Shown here in pieces: positions 1 through 6,316 of a DNA stretch of 7,771 bases. Positions within the stretch are counted from its first letter, which is position 1, and the number at the start of each line of letters is the position of its first letter. The position numbers and the translations under genes are program-made. The notes under the pieces were generated by a model, which was not told the DNA's origin, did no database searches, and saw only the letters and a list, made by a program, of their open reading frames with translations. Source of the DNA: Armatimonadota bacterium (GTDB lineage: Bacteria > Armatimonadota > Zipacnadia > Zipacnadales > FEN-943); assembly GCA_029777735.1 (NCBI GenBank), contig JAKORR010000133.1:1-7771 (forward strand). Direction: 5' to 3'.

Positions 1-2
1 GC

Positions 3-2288
3 AGAACCGCGATCGGTTGGCTCAGCATTCGGGCCGAGTACACCCTGATCGGAGACGCCTTGCAGGTTGCGATTACCGTGACCAACGAGGGGCAGCAGTC
101 GCACGAGATTGGCCTACGTACCGTCTTCGACGCCGGCTTCGATCTACCGGGCACGGTCAACGATGGACAGCCCTTGTTCATGCCCAACGGCAATGTGATC
201 ACAAGCGAGACGGTTATCCGGGGAGCCTTTGATGAGGGCAATTGCACCTGGGTATCCTACGACGACCCAGGATCGCCGGTGCTAGGTGTGAGGGGCTTCG
301 TGGGCACGGCTGATACAAAGGAGCTGTACAACCGGGGAACGGCTACCGAAGCCGGTGGAATGCCCGACCAGATGGAGATAGGCCAACTGCGCAACGTGGG
401 CCTCGGCGTCTGGAACTTCATTCCTAACTCGGCAGCGCCGATCCTCGGTATGGACTGGGCCTACGCAGTCAAGTGGGAGGCGAAGCGCTTGGGGCCTAGG
501 CAGTCCCGACGTTACGTGACGTGGTATGGGGTAGGCACGTCAAGCCCAAGCTACGACTTTCCCTTTGCCATGATGGCCTACGTACCCCCGAAGCTCGAGG
601 CCGTGCAGGACCCCACGACCGGAGAATACTCCATAGCTGACAACTTGGGGCGTTCTCCCATCCCTGTGTCTCTTTACGTGGACAACTACGGTCCGTCGCC
701 GCTGCTGAATGCTACGGCTAAAGTGCGGTTGCCTTCCGGCTTCGAGTTGGCGTCAGGTACGCCGACAGCCAACCTTGGTATAGTGCCGCATAACGAGCTG
801 AGTTCCGCACATTGGGAAGTGGTGGCGACAGCGACGCGGCCAGGCAAAACCAACCTAAAGTTTACGGGGCCTGCGGGGCGTTCAGTGACGGGCGAAGTCT
901 CAATACCGGTACTGCCCGTACTTAACCCACTACCAGCATCGTACCCAGCCTTCGAGATGGTATCCTTTCCGTATACCTTTGCGAACAGCAGTGCAGCCCA
1001 TGTGTTGGCCTCTCTAGGAGACTTGTCGCCTGGCAGCCCCGCGACGATCGTGCGCTATGACCCGCTGCAGGCCGATCCCGCCAATCGCTATAAGTTTTAC
1101 CCTGACCCCTTCGCGGCTGAGATTGCACCAGGTGCTGGCTACTGGCTGCTCAACCTGAACCGATTGCCGGCGAGGATGCCAGACGATCGGCAAGCGGTGG
1201 GGGGCAACGTTGCTTACAACGTAGTTGTGTATCGCGGCTGGAACCAGATTGGCAATCCTTTCCACTACACGGTTGACTTTACACAACTTGAGGTGATTGA
1301 TTCAGCCAACCGGCGCTGGACAATGTGGGAGGCCATTGACCGAGGCCTGGTTCTGCCGACCCTTTTCTGGTGGGACCCGTCGAGCCGCCTGTACCGGTGG
1401 GAAGTTGATCCCTCCGACGTTGTGCTGGATCCCTACATGGGCTACTGGCTGCTGGCCTATGACGATCTGGTGCTGTTGGTGCCCCCGCCGACCCTCCAGT
1501 GGACGGCTTCGGTCAAGAGCCAGGCTCCAGTACGGGCGATGGCTGAGCCCAGTGGTTGGCGATTGAATCTAGTGGCTTCCACCGATCAGGCTCGGGCAGA
1601 GCCGATACAGTTGGGCGTGGCGCCCGATGGCAAGGACGGCAGAGACCGGTGGGACCTTCCCAAGCCGCCCGAGCCGGCCGCCCTGCGCGAGCCCAGGGTG
1701 CATGCTTGCGCGGTTGCGTCTGACGGGTCGGCCCTGCTGGTTGACGTCAGGTCACAGCAACAGGCAGCGCACGAATGGACGGTAGAGGTGCGCACTAACC
1801 AAGCTGGCGTTCCGGTAACACTGAGCTGGCCGGATCTCAGCAAGCTTCCGTCGGAGCTGGTGCCGACCCTCGTCGATGCCGACGGGGGTGTGCGCCGGTA
1901 CATGCGCACGACGGCTTCCTACACCTACACGAGTTCACCGGTGGGATCTGCCCGCAGGCTTAAAGTGATCATCCAGACTCGCACCACGACCACACCGATG
2001 GTGACGGCAGCGCAGGTACAGCCGCAGGGCCGTGGCGCGACGGTGGTATATACGCTGTCGACTCCGGCGAGCGTTGACGTGACGATCCGCAACATCGCTG
2101 GCCGGTGCGTGCGTCGCGTGGTTTCGGGCCGTTTCTGCGAAGCAGGAACGACACAAATAACGTGGAACGGCTTGGACGACCGAGGGACCCCGGTTCCGTC
2201 AGGCACCTACCTGATCCAGGTAAGTGCCCAATCGCCAGATACGGGCCAGTCCTACCAGGTTGTGCGTCCGCTGCAGCTAGGAAGATAA
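3..2288 (+). CDS. Large secreted multi-domain protein with C-terminal FlgD-like Ig domain (5' partial)
   Basis: The reading frame is open from base 3 with no stop, so the gene begins upstream of the window. The in-frame TTG at 60 is not a credible start, because the residues before it (GWLSIRAEYTLIGDALQV) continue the same beta-sandwich-like sequence. At least 761 residues are present. The order seen is: an N-terminal beta-rich region ending in a DWAYAVKWEAKRLGPRQSRRY stretch (about nt 450-520), a pattern common in secreted beta-sandwich proteins; an Ig/CARDB-like segment (about nt 630-930) with 'VDNYGPSPLLNATAKVRLPSG'; two related modules, each ending in GYWLL (nt 957-1160 and 1237-1460); a linker and further beta-rich segment (1500-1970); and a FlgD-type Ig domain (about 1995-2285) with the hallmarks 'VDVTIRNIAGR', 'TQITWNGLDDRGTPVPSGTY'. 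FlgD_ig domains commonly end extracellular proteins of diderm bacteria. No catalytic motif was recognised, so a structural or adhesive surface role is inference. The next gene follows after 54 nt with no promoter or terminator visible between them, suggesting an operon. Confidence 0.85.
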   Translation, partial: RTAIGWLSIRAEYTLIGDALQVAITVTNEGQQSHEIGLRTVFDAGFDLPGTVNDGQPLFMPNGNVITSETVIRGAFDEGNCTWVSYDDPGSPVLGVRGFVGTADTKELYNRGTATEAGGMPDQMEIGQLRNVGLGVWNFIPNSAAPILGMDWAYAVKWEAKRLGPRQSRRYVTWYGVGTSSPSYDFPFAMMAYVPPKLEAVQDPTTGEYSIADNLGRSPIPVSLYVDNYGPSPLLNATAKVRLPSGFELASGTPTANLGIVPHNELSSAHWEVVATATRPGKTNLKFTGPAGRSVTGEVSIPVLPVLNPLPASYPAFEMVSFPYTFANSSAAHVLASLGDLSPGSPATIVRYDPLQADPANRYKFYPDPFAAEIAPGAGYWLLNLNRLPARMPDDRQAVGGNVAYNVVVYRGWNQIGNPFHYTVDFTQLEVIDSANRRWTMWEAIDRGLVLPTLFWWDPSSRLYRWEVDPSDVVLDPYMGYWLLAYDDLVLLVPPPTLQWTASVKSQAPVRAMAEPSGWRLNLVASTDQARAEPIQLGVAPDGKDGRDRWDLPKPPEPAALREPRVHACAVASDGSALLVDVRSQQQAAHEWTVEVRTNQAGVPVTLSWPDLSKLPSELVPTLVDADGGVRRYMRTTASYTYTSSPVGSARRLKVIIQTRTTTTPMVTAAQVQPQGRGATVVYTLSTPASVDVTIRNIAGRCVRRVVSGRFCEAGTTQITWNGLDDRGTPVPSGTYLIQVSAQSPDTGQSYQVVRPLQLGR
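957..1460 (+). repeat. Two diverged protein modules ending in GYWLL inside the large secreted protein
   Basis: Two consecutive protein segments share a layout. Copy 1 (nt 957-1160) runs from 'MVSFPY' through 'IVRYDPL' to 'GAGYWLL'. Copy 2 (nt 1237-1460) runs from 'GWNQIGNPFHY' through 'LFWWDPSSRLYRWE' to 'MGYWLL'. Each has an opening hydrophobic strand with an FPY or NPF motif, a central aromatic-Asp-Pro turn, an acidic/proline stretch and a GYWLL strand. At DNA level only about 14 bases around the GYWLL codons are identical, so the duplication is old. I infer a repeated beta-rich module. The pattern resembles unnamed 'GWNMIGNPF...GYWV' modules of other secreted bacterial proteins. Confidence 0.6.
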
Positions 2289-2325
2289 GGCAAAGGAACA
2301 CAGCAAGAGCTACAGACCCATCTGC

Positions 2326-2333
2326 AGGGGGGA
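2326..2333 (+). promoter_or_regulatory. Strong Shine-Dalgarno site of the CsgG-like/FN3 gene
   Basis: The purine run AGGGGGGA lies 9 nt before the ATG at 2343. It is the only good ribosome-binding site in the 54-nt gap and supports that start over internal in-frame candidates. The product then begins with a well-formed signal peptide. Confidence 0.7.
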
Positions 2334-2342
2334 AGTACGGCA

Positions 2343-3461
2343 ATGACACTGTCGCGCATAGGCAAGCGTACCCGCGGGCTCGTGTTCGCGCTAATTGGCT
2401 CGATGGTCTTGAGCCTGGCGCCGTTACCCACGCTAGCAGTCGCAGAGCCACAGCAGCCGCTCATGGTGGGCCGGGAGCTTAACGTGCTGCTTTTCCCCGT
2501 GCAGGTGGCTGTTGAGGGTGCTCCCGAGGACATGGGGCGATGGGCCACCAACGCCCTACAGGCGTCAATTGATGAACTGCCGAATATGGTATGCTTCGAC
2601 TTCTCGCCGACCTCGCCCCTGGTCAGGAGAGCAGCGCGCGAGGGCAACGTCAGGACTGTTGACGTCGAGCAGGGCGTCACTGATCCAGCCACTGCTGTGG
2701 AGATAGGACACGCGATGGGTGCCGACTTGGTTGTCCTGGCTACCCTCCAGTCCTATCGTCTGTCAATTGACCCGACGCAGGCCGAGGTGGTGCTTGGGGG
2801 ACAGAGCTACGATGTCAAGGCCAACTTCGACGAACAGACGCTAGAAGCTAAGAAGGAACTGCAGGTGTCTCGGGCCTTTGGGGTGGTGGGTAAGTCCAGC
2901 CCCCGCGCCAGCTACGCGGGCAAGGAAGGAACGCTCGCCCGTGAGGCACTGCGCGATGCTTCGTATAGGGCTGCACAGGTGCTGGCCGGAGTTCCTGCCG
3001 AGGAAGTTGTGGCCAAGCCGGACACAGGCAAAAAGAACAAGGCCTGGCGCTGGTTCCTCATTCTGGCAGGCGTTGCGGCTCTGGCTGCGGCCGTCAACAG
3101 CGGGACCGACAGCGACCCTGTCCCGGTGACGGGTAATGAGTACCGGCCTACGAACGTGACCGCCGTGGCTCAGCCTGCTGGGCAGAATGCGATCTTGATC
3201 TCTTGGGGCCGCCCCAGCAAGACAGCGAACCTCATGGGGTACGAGCTGCAGCGCTCCTCCAGGACGAAAGGCTCATCATCCTCTAGCCCCTTCGTAACGA
3301 TCGCGGGCCTGACCCAGCTCCCGGCAGACCGCACACAGTGGGTTGACCACGGGCTGCAGGGTGACAACGTGTACGTCTACCGGCTAAGGGCCCGATACTC
3401 AGACAAGCAGCCTGTCGCTAATGACTGGGTGTACACGGGCTGGGTCGGCTTTAGCGGGTAG
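2343..3461 (+). CDS. Exported protein with CsgG/LpoB-like domain, internal hydrophobic helix and C-terminal fibronectin type III domain
   Basis: The product is 372 residues. Residues 1-34 form a signal peptide: basic n-region (RIGKRTR), hydrophobic core (GLVFALIGSMVLSL) and a probable AVA|E cleavage site. Residues 45-220 show an alternating strand/helix pattern: 'LNVLLFPV', then 'RWATNALQASIDELP', 'VEIGHAMGADLVVLATLQSY' and a final 'ALRDASYRAAQVLAG'. This resembles periplasmic CsgG/LpoB/TolB-N type folds, in which 'IG..LGADxVV' is a recurrent element. A lysine-rich hinge (KKNKAWRW) precedes a hydrophobic helix at residues 237-252. Residues 267-365 look like a fibronectin type III domain, with 'YRPTNVTAV', 'ILISWGRP', 'YELQRS' and 'VYVYRLRARY'. 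There is no lipobox cysteine, so it is not an obvious lipoprotein. It follows the large secreted protein by 54 nt and is probably co-transcribed with it. The signal peptide and FN3 calls are firm; the CsgG-like call is a fold-level guess and the function is unknown. Confidence 0.8.
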   Translation: MTLSRIGKRTRGLVFALIGSMVLSLAPLPTLAVAEPQQPLMVGRELNVLLFPVQVAVEGAPEDMGRWATNALQASIDELPNMVCFDFSPTSPLVRRAAREGNVRTVDVEQGVTDPATAVEIGHAMGADLVVLATLQSYRLSIDPTQAEVVLGGQSYDVKANFDEQTLEAKKELQVSRAFGVVGKSSPRASYAGKEGTLAREALRDASYRAAQVLAGVPAEEVVAKPDTGKKNKAWRWFLILAGVAALAAAVNSGTDSDPVPVTGNEYRPTNVTAVAQPAGQNAILISWGRPSKTANLMGYELQRSSRTKGSSSSSPFVTIAGLTQLPADRTQWVDHGLQGDNVYVYRLRARYSDKQPVANDWVYTGWVGFSG

Positions 3462-3492
3462 TACGCCGCTACAGGCAGAGGGGGCCTGATCC

Positions 3493-3530
3493 GGCCGCCC
3501 AGTGCCATCAGGGGTACGGGGCGGCCTTTT
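3493..3530 (+). terminator. Candidate intrinsic terminator after the CsgG-like/FN3 gene
   Basis: A perfect 8-bp GC-only stem, GGCCGCCC (3493-3500) with GGGCGGCC (3519-3526), encloses an 18-nt loop and is followed directly by TTTT (3527-3530). It lies 31 nt after the stop codon at 3461. The T-run is short, but the stem is very stable. It suggests that the first two genes form a transcription unit ending here. It is also only 12 nt before the ATG at 3543, so partial read-through or attenuation into the next gene is possible. Confidence 0.65.
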
Positions 3531-3542
3531 AACGTAGCCATC

Positions 3543-5615
3543 ATGAGGTCCTACCTCGCAACACATCCTTGGGACGATCCGATGCGATGGCTGTCCTTGC
3601 AGCCTTTGTGGGGCCACGAGGCCGGTGGTGTAACCTTGCTGCTGGTCTGTGTGGGGCTTGGGCTGATCCCGGTGCCGTCCCAGGCGCAACAGACATGGGT
3701 AGGCGCCTTGCGGGTGGACATGAGGGCCAATCCTACGCGCCTTCCTGCTGATGGCAAGACACCGTGCCGTATCCAAGCCGAGGTACGCGGCTTCGACGGC
3801 AGTCTGGTCCCTGACGGCACTCGAGTGGTGTTCAACACCGATCTGGGCTGGCTGGGCCTGGGCGAAAGTGACAAGCGTGCGAGCCTGACTGCTACCACGA
3901 GAGGTGGGACAGTGACGGTGTTCCTCCGCAGTGACGCCGCTGGCGTTGCCACTGTCTTCGGCCGGATCGAGGACACGCGGGCGAACGTCCAAGTCACCTT
4001 CGTCGAGCCCAGTGTGATAGGGGCCGTTGAGGCGGCTGGAGAAGGCCCGGAGAAAGAGCCCCGATCGCTTCTGGTGTCAGGGGAGTGGGTGGGGTACTGC
4101 GTGGATGCGAACGCCGTGGAGGCCCGAGGCCGGAGCCGAGTGAAGTACGGTGGCCTCACGATCGAGGTGGGCGATCAGGCTTCCTTGCGCTTGAACACCA
4201 TGAGACTTCAGGCCACCAATGTTGTCCTTCGCCGCGACGAGTATGAGATCGACGCGGCCTCTCTGGTAGCGGATTTCTCGTCAGGGGAGCTGATGGTTCA
4301 GCGGTTGACCGACGGTGCGGTGCTGCGCCAACGGCTTTCTATAACCACCCTCCGCCCTTTGGAAGACACTGATCCCATTGCTCCTGGCACCTTCACGTAC
4401 GAGGCCGTCGAAGGGAATACTTGGTTCGTAGCGGATTCAGTGCGTGTCTTCCCACGTGAGCGAGTAGTCCTGCAGGGAGGGGCTCTATACTCGGGTCTCC
4501 AGAAGGTCCTTTCGCTGCCGCCCTACTGGATTATCGCGATGCCAGGGTACACGGGTGCCAGCAACTCGTCAATGCTTAGCGTCAACTCCTCGGGAGATGT
4601 GGCCCTCGACATTCCCTTCTTCTTTCAGGTAACAGATACCTGGACCGGTTCGGTCAAGCTCCAGCGAGGTACGAGCATGGCTGGCGTGTCTGCCCGCGAG
4701 GGATGGACCCTGGCGTTACAGGAGGAATATTCGAGCGCTTCGGGAGCGCACGGTGCGCTTTATGTGAAGGGGCTGCCCAAACAGGACTGGGGGCTTGGTC
4801 TGCGCGACACCCGCCGACTGTTCGGTGACTTCGACGTCTACACGGACCTGAATCTCCCCGACCATCGCAGCACCTTTCTTAATACAATGGCATATACGAG
4901 CCGTCCGGGCTACATGTTCAACCTACGCGCAAGCTACGACAAACCCCAGGGCTACACGAGCAGCTACGGCGCAACGGCAGAGTGGCTGACCCACCCGCGT
5001 CCCTTCGCTGGCAAGGCCGCAGACTACAGTGTCGGTACAGCGCTTAGCGCTTACAAACAGGGCGATGATGCTACGAAAACCGACTGGTTGTTCTCTCACG
5101 AAGTCTATGGAGCGCTGAACTTCCGTCCGTGGTCGCTCGGCGACACCTGGTCGCTTGGTCCTAGACTCGAGAACGTATTCTCCTGGTACAGCAGCGGCGA
5201 GAACACTAACGCCGCGCGTGGCGAACTGACGCTTGCGGGTGGTCTCGGCCGTTCGGGGGATCTGCGGTTGGTCTACTCGGCGGAGCACTCGAGCGGCGAC
5301 GTTTACCAGACAGGATGGCGGCAAGCCTTGGACTTGTACCTGATGGCCGAGAGTGGGCGCTGGCATTCGTACCTTGCGGCCTCCAGCGACTTAACCAACG
5401 ATAGCGACCTGGCGACCCTCGCCATGGCCTACGCTCTGGACGACAAGTGGCGTCTGGGAACGTTGCTGACGTACTACCGGTTCCCCGAGGAAAGCTTTGA
5501 CGACGTGGAAGTCACCGTCGGCCGGTTGTTCTTTGGCCAGGAGTTGGGACTGCGCTGGTCGCGCGAATCGGGCAAAGTTAACCTTTACGTCTCGGGCTTC
5601 TCGCGTAGCTTCTGA
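3543..5615 (+). CDS. Outer-membrane protein: Big_1 Ig-like domain fused to LptD/OstA-like beta-barrel
   Basis: The longest form is 690 residues. Residues 30-48 are a signal-peptide core (VTLLLVCVGLGLIPVPSQA) with likely cleavage before QQ. Residues 54-153 match the bacterial Ig-like Big_1 domain of intimins and invasins: 'ANPTRLPADGKTPCRIQAEV', 'LVPDGTRVVFNTDLGWLG', 'RGGTVTVFLRSDAAGVATVF'. Residues of about 175-330 are beta-rich and OstA-like: ground plan 'VKYGGLTIEVGDQASLRL', a 'RVVLQGGALYSG' turn, then 'LSLPPYWI'. The rest is rich in alternating aromatic/polar strands with a 'DIPFFFQVTDTWTGSVKLQRG' segment like the first strands of LptD barrels. The protein ends in 'VSGFSRSF', whose terminal Phe fits the beta-barrel C-terminal assembly signal. 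I infer an outer-membrane barrel with a periplasmic or surface Ig domain. A true LPS-transport role is not shown. Start choice is uncertain: ATG 3543 has no visible ribosome-binding site and sits against a terminator, whereas ATG 3582 has GGGA 7 nt upstream and still leaves a full signal peptide. Confidence 0.8.
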   Translation: MRSYLATHPWDDPMRWLSLQPLWGHEAGGVTLLLVCVGLGLIPVPSQAQQTWVGALRVDMRANPTRLPADGKTPCRIQAEVRGFDGSLVPDGTRVVFNTDLGWLGLGESDKRASLTATTRGGTVTVFLRSDAAGVATVFGRIEDTRANVQVTFVEPSVIGAVEAAGEGPEKEPRSLLVSGEWVGYCVDANAVEARGRSRVKYGGLTIEVGDQASLRLNTMRLQATNVVLRRDEYEIDAASLVADFSSGELMVQRLTDGAVLRQRLSITTLRPLEDTDPIAPGTFTYEAVEGNTWFVADSVRVFPRERVVLQGGALYSGLQKVLSLPPYWIIAMPGYTGASNSSMLSVNSSGDVALDIPFFFQVTDTWTGSVKLQRGTSMAGVSAREGWTLALQEEYSSASGAHGALYVKGLPKQDWGLGLRDTRRLFGDFDVYTDLNLPDHRSTFLNTMAYTSRPGYMFNLRASYDKPQGYTSSYGATAEWLTHPRPFAGKAADYSVGTALSAYKQGDDATKTDWLFSHEVYGALNFRPWSLGDTWSLGPRLENVFSWYSSGENTNAARGELTLAGGLGRSGDLRLVYSAEHSSGDVYQTGWRQALDLYLMAESGRWHSYLAASSDLTNDSDLATLAMAYALDDKWRLGTLLTYYRFPEESFDDVEVTVGRLFFGQELGLRWSRESGKVNLYVSGFSRSF

Positions 5616-5734
5616 AGTACCCTTGTAGCGGCGATATGGAAGTCGACGTGAGGGTTCACGCGTCAACAGGTGCCATGCGACTCGACCAGTGTAGTCTACG
5701 GCGCCTTGCAGGTCCGCGAGGGTCGGGCTCAGCG

Positions 5735-5749
5735 CAGGAGCAGCTCCTG
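5735..5749. repeat. 15-bp perfect palindrome upstream of the S1-gene promoter
   Basis: CAGGAGCAGCTCCTG is an inverted repeat of 6-7 bp arms around a 1-3 nt centre. It lies 21 nt before the -35 box. No T-run follows, so it is a poor intrinsic terminator for the barrel gene. It could be a regulator-binding site or simply a small hairpin; only the symmetry is directly seen. Confidence 0.45.
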
Positions 5750-5770
5750 GAAGGTCTGCGAGACGAAAAC

Positions 5771-5799
5771 TTGACACCTCACAGGTATGCCCCTATAAT
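5771..5799 (+). promoter_or_regulatory. Consensus sigma-70-type promoter for the S1-domain gene
   Basis: TTGACA (5771-5776) and TATAAT (5794-5799) both match the housekeeping sigma consensus exactly and are separated by the optimal 17 bp. Transcription should start near A5805, giving a 5' leader of about 67 nt to the GTG at 5872. The local AT content is higher than in the flanking genes, and the site lies in an intergenic region facing a gene, which makes chance occurrence unlikely. It likely drives the S1-domain gene and, through the 58-nt gap, possibly the histidine kinase gene. Confidence 0.85.
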
Positions 5800-5857
5800 C
5801 AAACACCCTATGAATTCGCGGGACGGGCAGGCGTTGGGGGGAGAAGATCAACTAGAG

Positions 5858-5863
5858 AGAGGA
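5858..5863 (+). promoter_or_regulatory. Shine-Dalgarno site of the S1-domain gene
   Basis: AGAGGA lies 8 nt before GTG 5872, within a longer purine run starting at 5854. It fixes the GTG start, which places the S1 domain at the very N-terminus as in YabR-type proteins. Confidence 0.7.
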
Positions 5864-5871
5864 ACAAGAGC

Positions 5872-6258
5872 GTGTCGTTGCCGATTGGAGAGGTGGTGGC
5901 AGGTCGAGTTGTAAAACTGCTTCGTTATGGAGCAATCGTGGAGTTGGAGAATGGCGAGACGGGGTTGGTACACATCTCCGAGATAGCCCCGGAATTCGTT
6001 GTGGCAGTGGAGGACCATCTGCGAGAAGGGGACGATGTACGCGTGAAGATCTTGGGCATGCGCGAACCGGGGCGGTACGATCTCTCGATCAAGCAGGCGG
6101 AGTTTACCGATACAGAACAGCCAGAGCCGCGTCGCTTCAGGCGTCGGCCCACATCGCCTTCCTTCGAGCGCCGGTTGGATGAGTTCATGAAGGGCAGCAA
6201 CCGGCGGCAGAGCGATCTCAACCGGAGTAAGACAAGCCGGAAGAAAGGCCGTCGGTAG
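5872..6258 (+). CDS. YabR-like S1 RNA-binding domain protein
   Basis: The product is 128 residues with a GTG start. Residues 3-72 are a canonical S1 (OB-fold) RNA-binding domain: 'VAGRVVKLLRYGAIVELENG', 'ETGLVHISEIAPEFV', 'LREGDDVRVKILGM' and 'YDLSIKQ'. The remainder is a basic tail with the pattern SFERRLDEFMKGSNRR, then DLNRS, ending KKGRR. This matches the tail of the Bacillota YabR / general stress protein 13 type in layout and overall length. Such proteins are thought to bind RNA or ribosomes in the cytoplasm; the exact role is not settled. In Bacillus-type genomes yabR sits beside divIC, but no divIC-like gene is visible here. It has its own strong promoter, and a histidine kinase gene follows after 58 nt. 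The S1 call is very secure and the YabR subfamily call is good. Confidence 0.92.
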   Translation: MSLPIGEVVAGRVVKLLRYGAIVELENGETGLVHISEIAPEFVVAVEDHLREGDDVRVKILGMREPGRYDLSIKQAEFTDTEQPEPRRFRRRPTSPSFERRLDEFMKGSNRRQSDLNRSKTSRKKGRR

Positions 6259-6316
6259 CTTGTGCTGGTTCCCTCCTGCCTGCTAATCAGCAAGTCCGAA
6301 GGATGTTGAACTGACG

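Noticed and set aside
17..232. Short + strand ORF at the window start
   Set aside because: It lies inside the large secreted-protein frame, and its Arg-rich composition is typical of an out-of-frame shadow.
1995..2288. C-terminal FlgD-like domain as a Type 9 secretion sorting signal
   Set aside because: FlgD-type Ig domains are only loosely similar to Type 9 sorting domains, and no Type 9 component is visible in the window.
1586..2451. Minus-strand ORFs opposite the FlgD-like region
   Set aside because: They overlap a well-supported + strand gene, show low-complexity Arg/Ser/Thr composition, and have no recognisable domain or ribosome-binding site.
3399..4159. Two minus-strand ORFs of about 200 residues opposite the start of the barrel gene
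   Set aside because: They oppose the clear signal peptide and Big_1 coding sequence, and one runs over the terminator. Their composition is shadow-like.
5645..5664. Small hairpin CGTGA-GGGT-TCACG after the barrel gene
   Set aside because: A 5-bp stem with no T-run is too weak to call a terminator, although the barrel gene has no better candidate.
5391..5777. Minus-strand ORF across the end of the barrel gene
   Set aside because: It overlaps the barrel C-terminus and the -35 box region, and no domain was recognised.
5636..5914. 92-residue + strand ORF in the intergenic region
   Set aside because: It spans the palindrome and the consensus promoter and overlaps the S1 start. Only the portion from ATG 5810 could be on the S1 transcript, so that part is reported as a finding instead.
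6259..6294. Imperfect inverted repeat (CTTGTGCTG ... CAGCAAG) between the S1 gene and the kinase
   Set aside because: The stem is short, bulged and lacks a T-run, so it is not supportable as a terminator.
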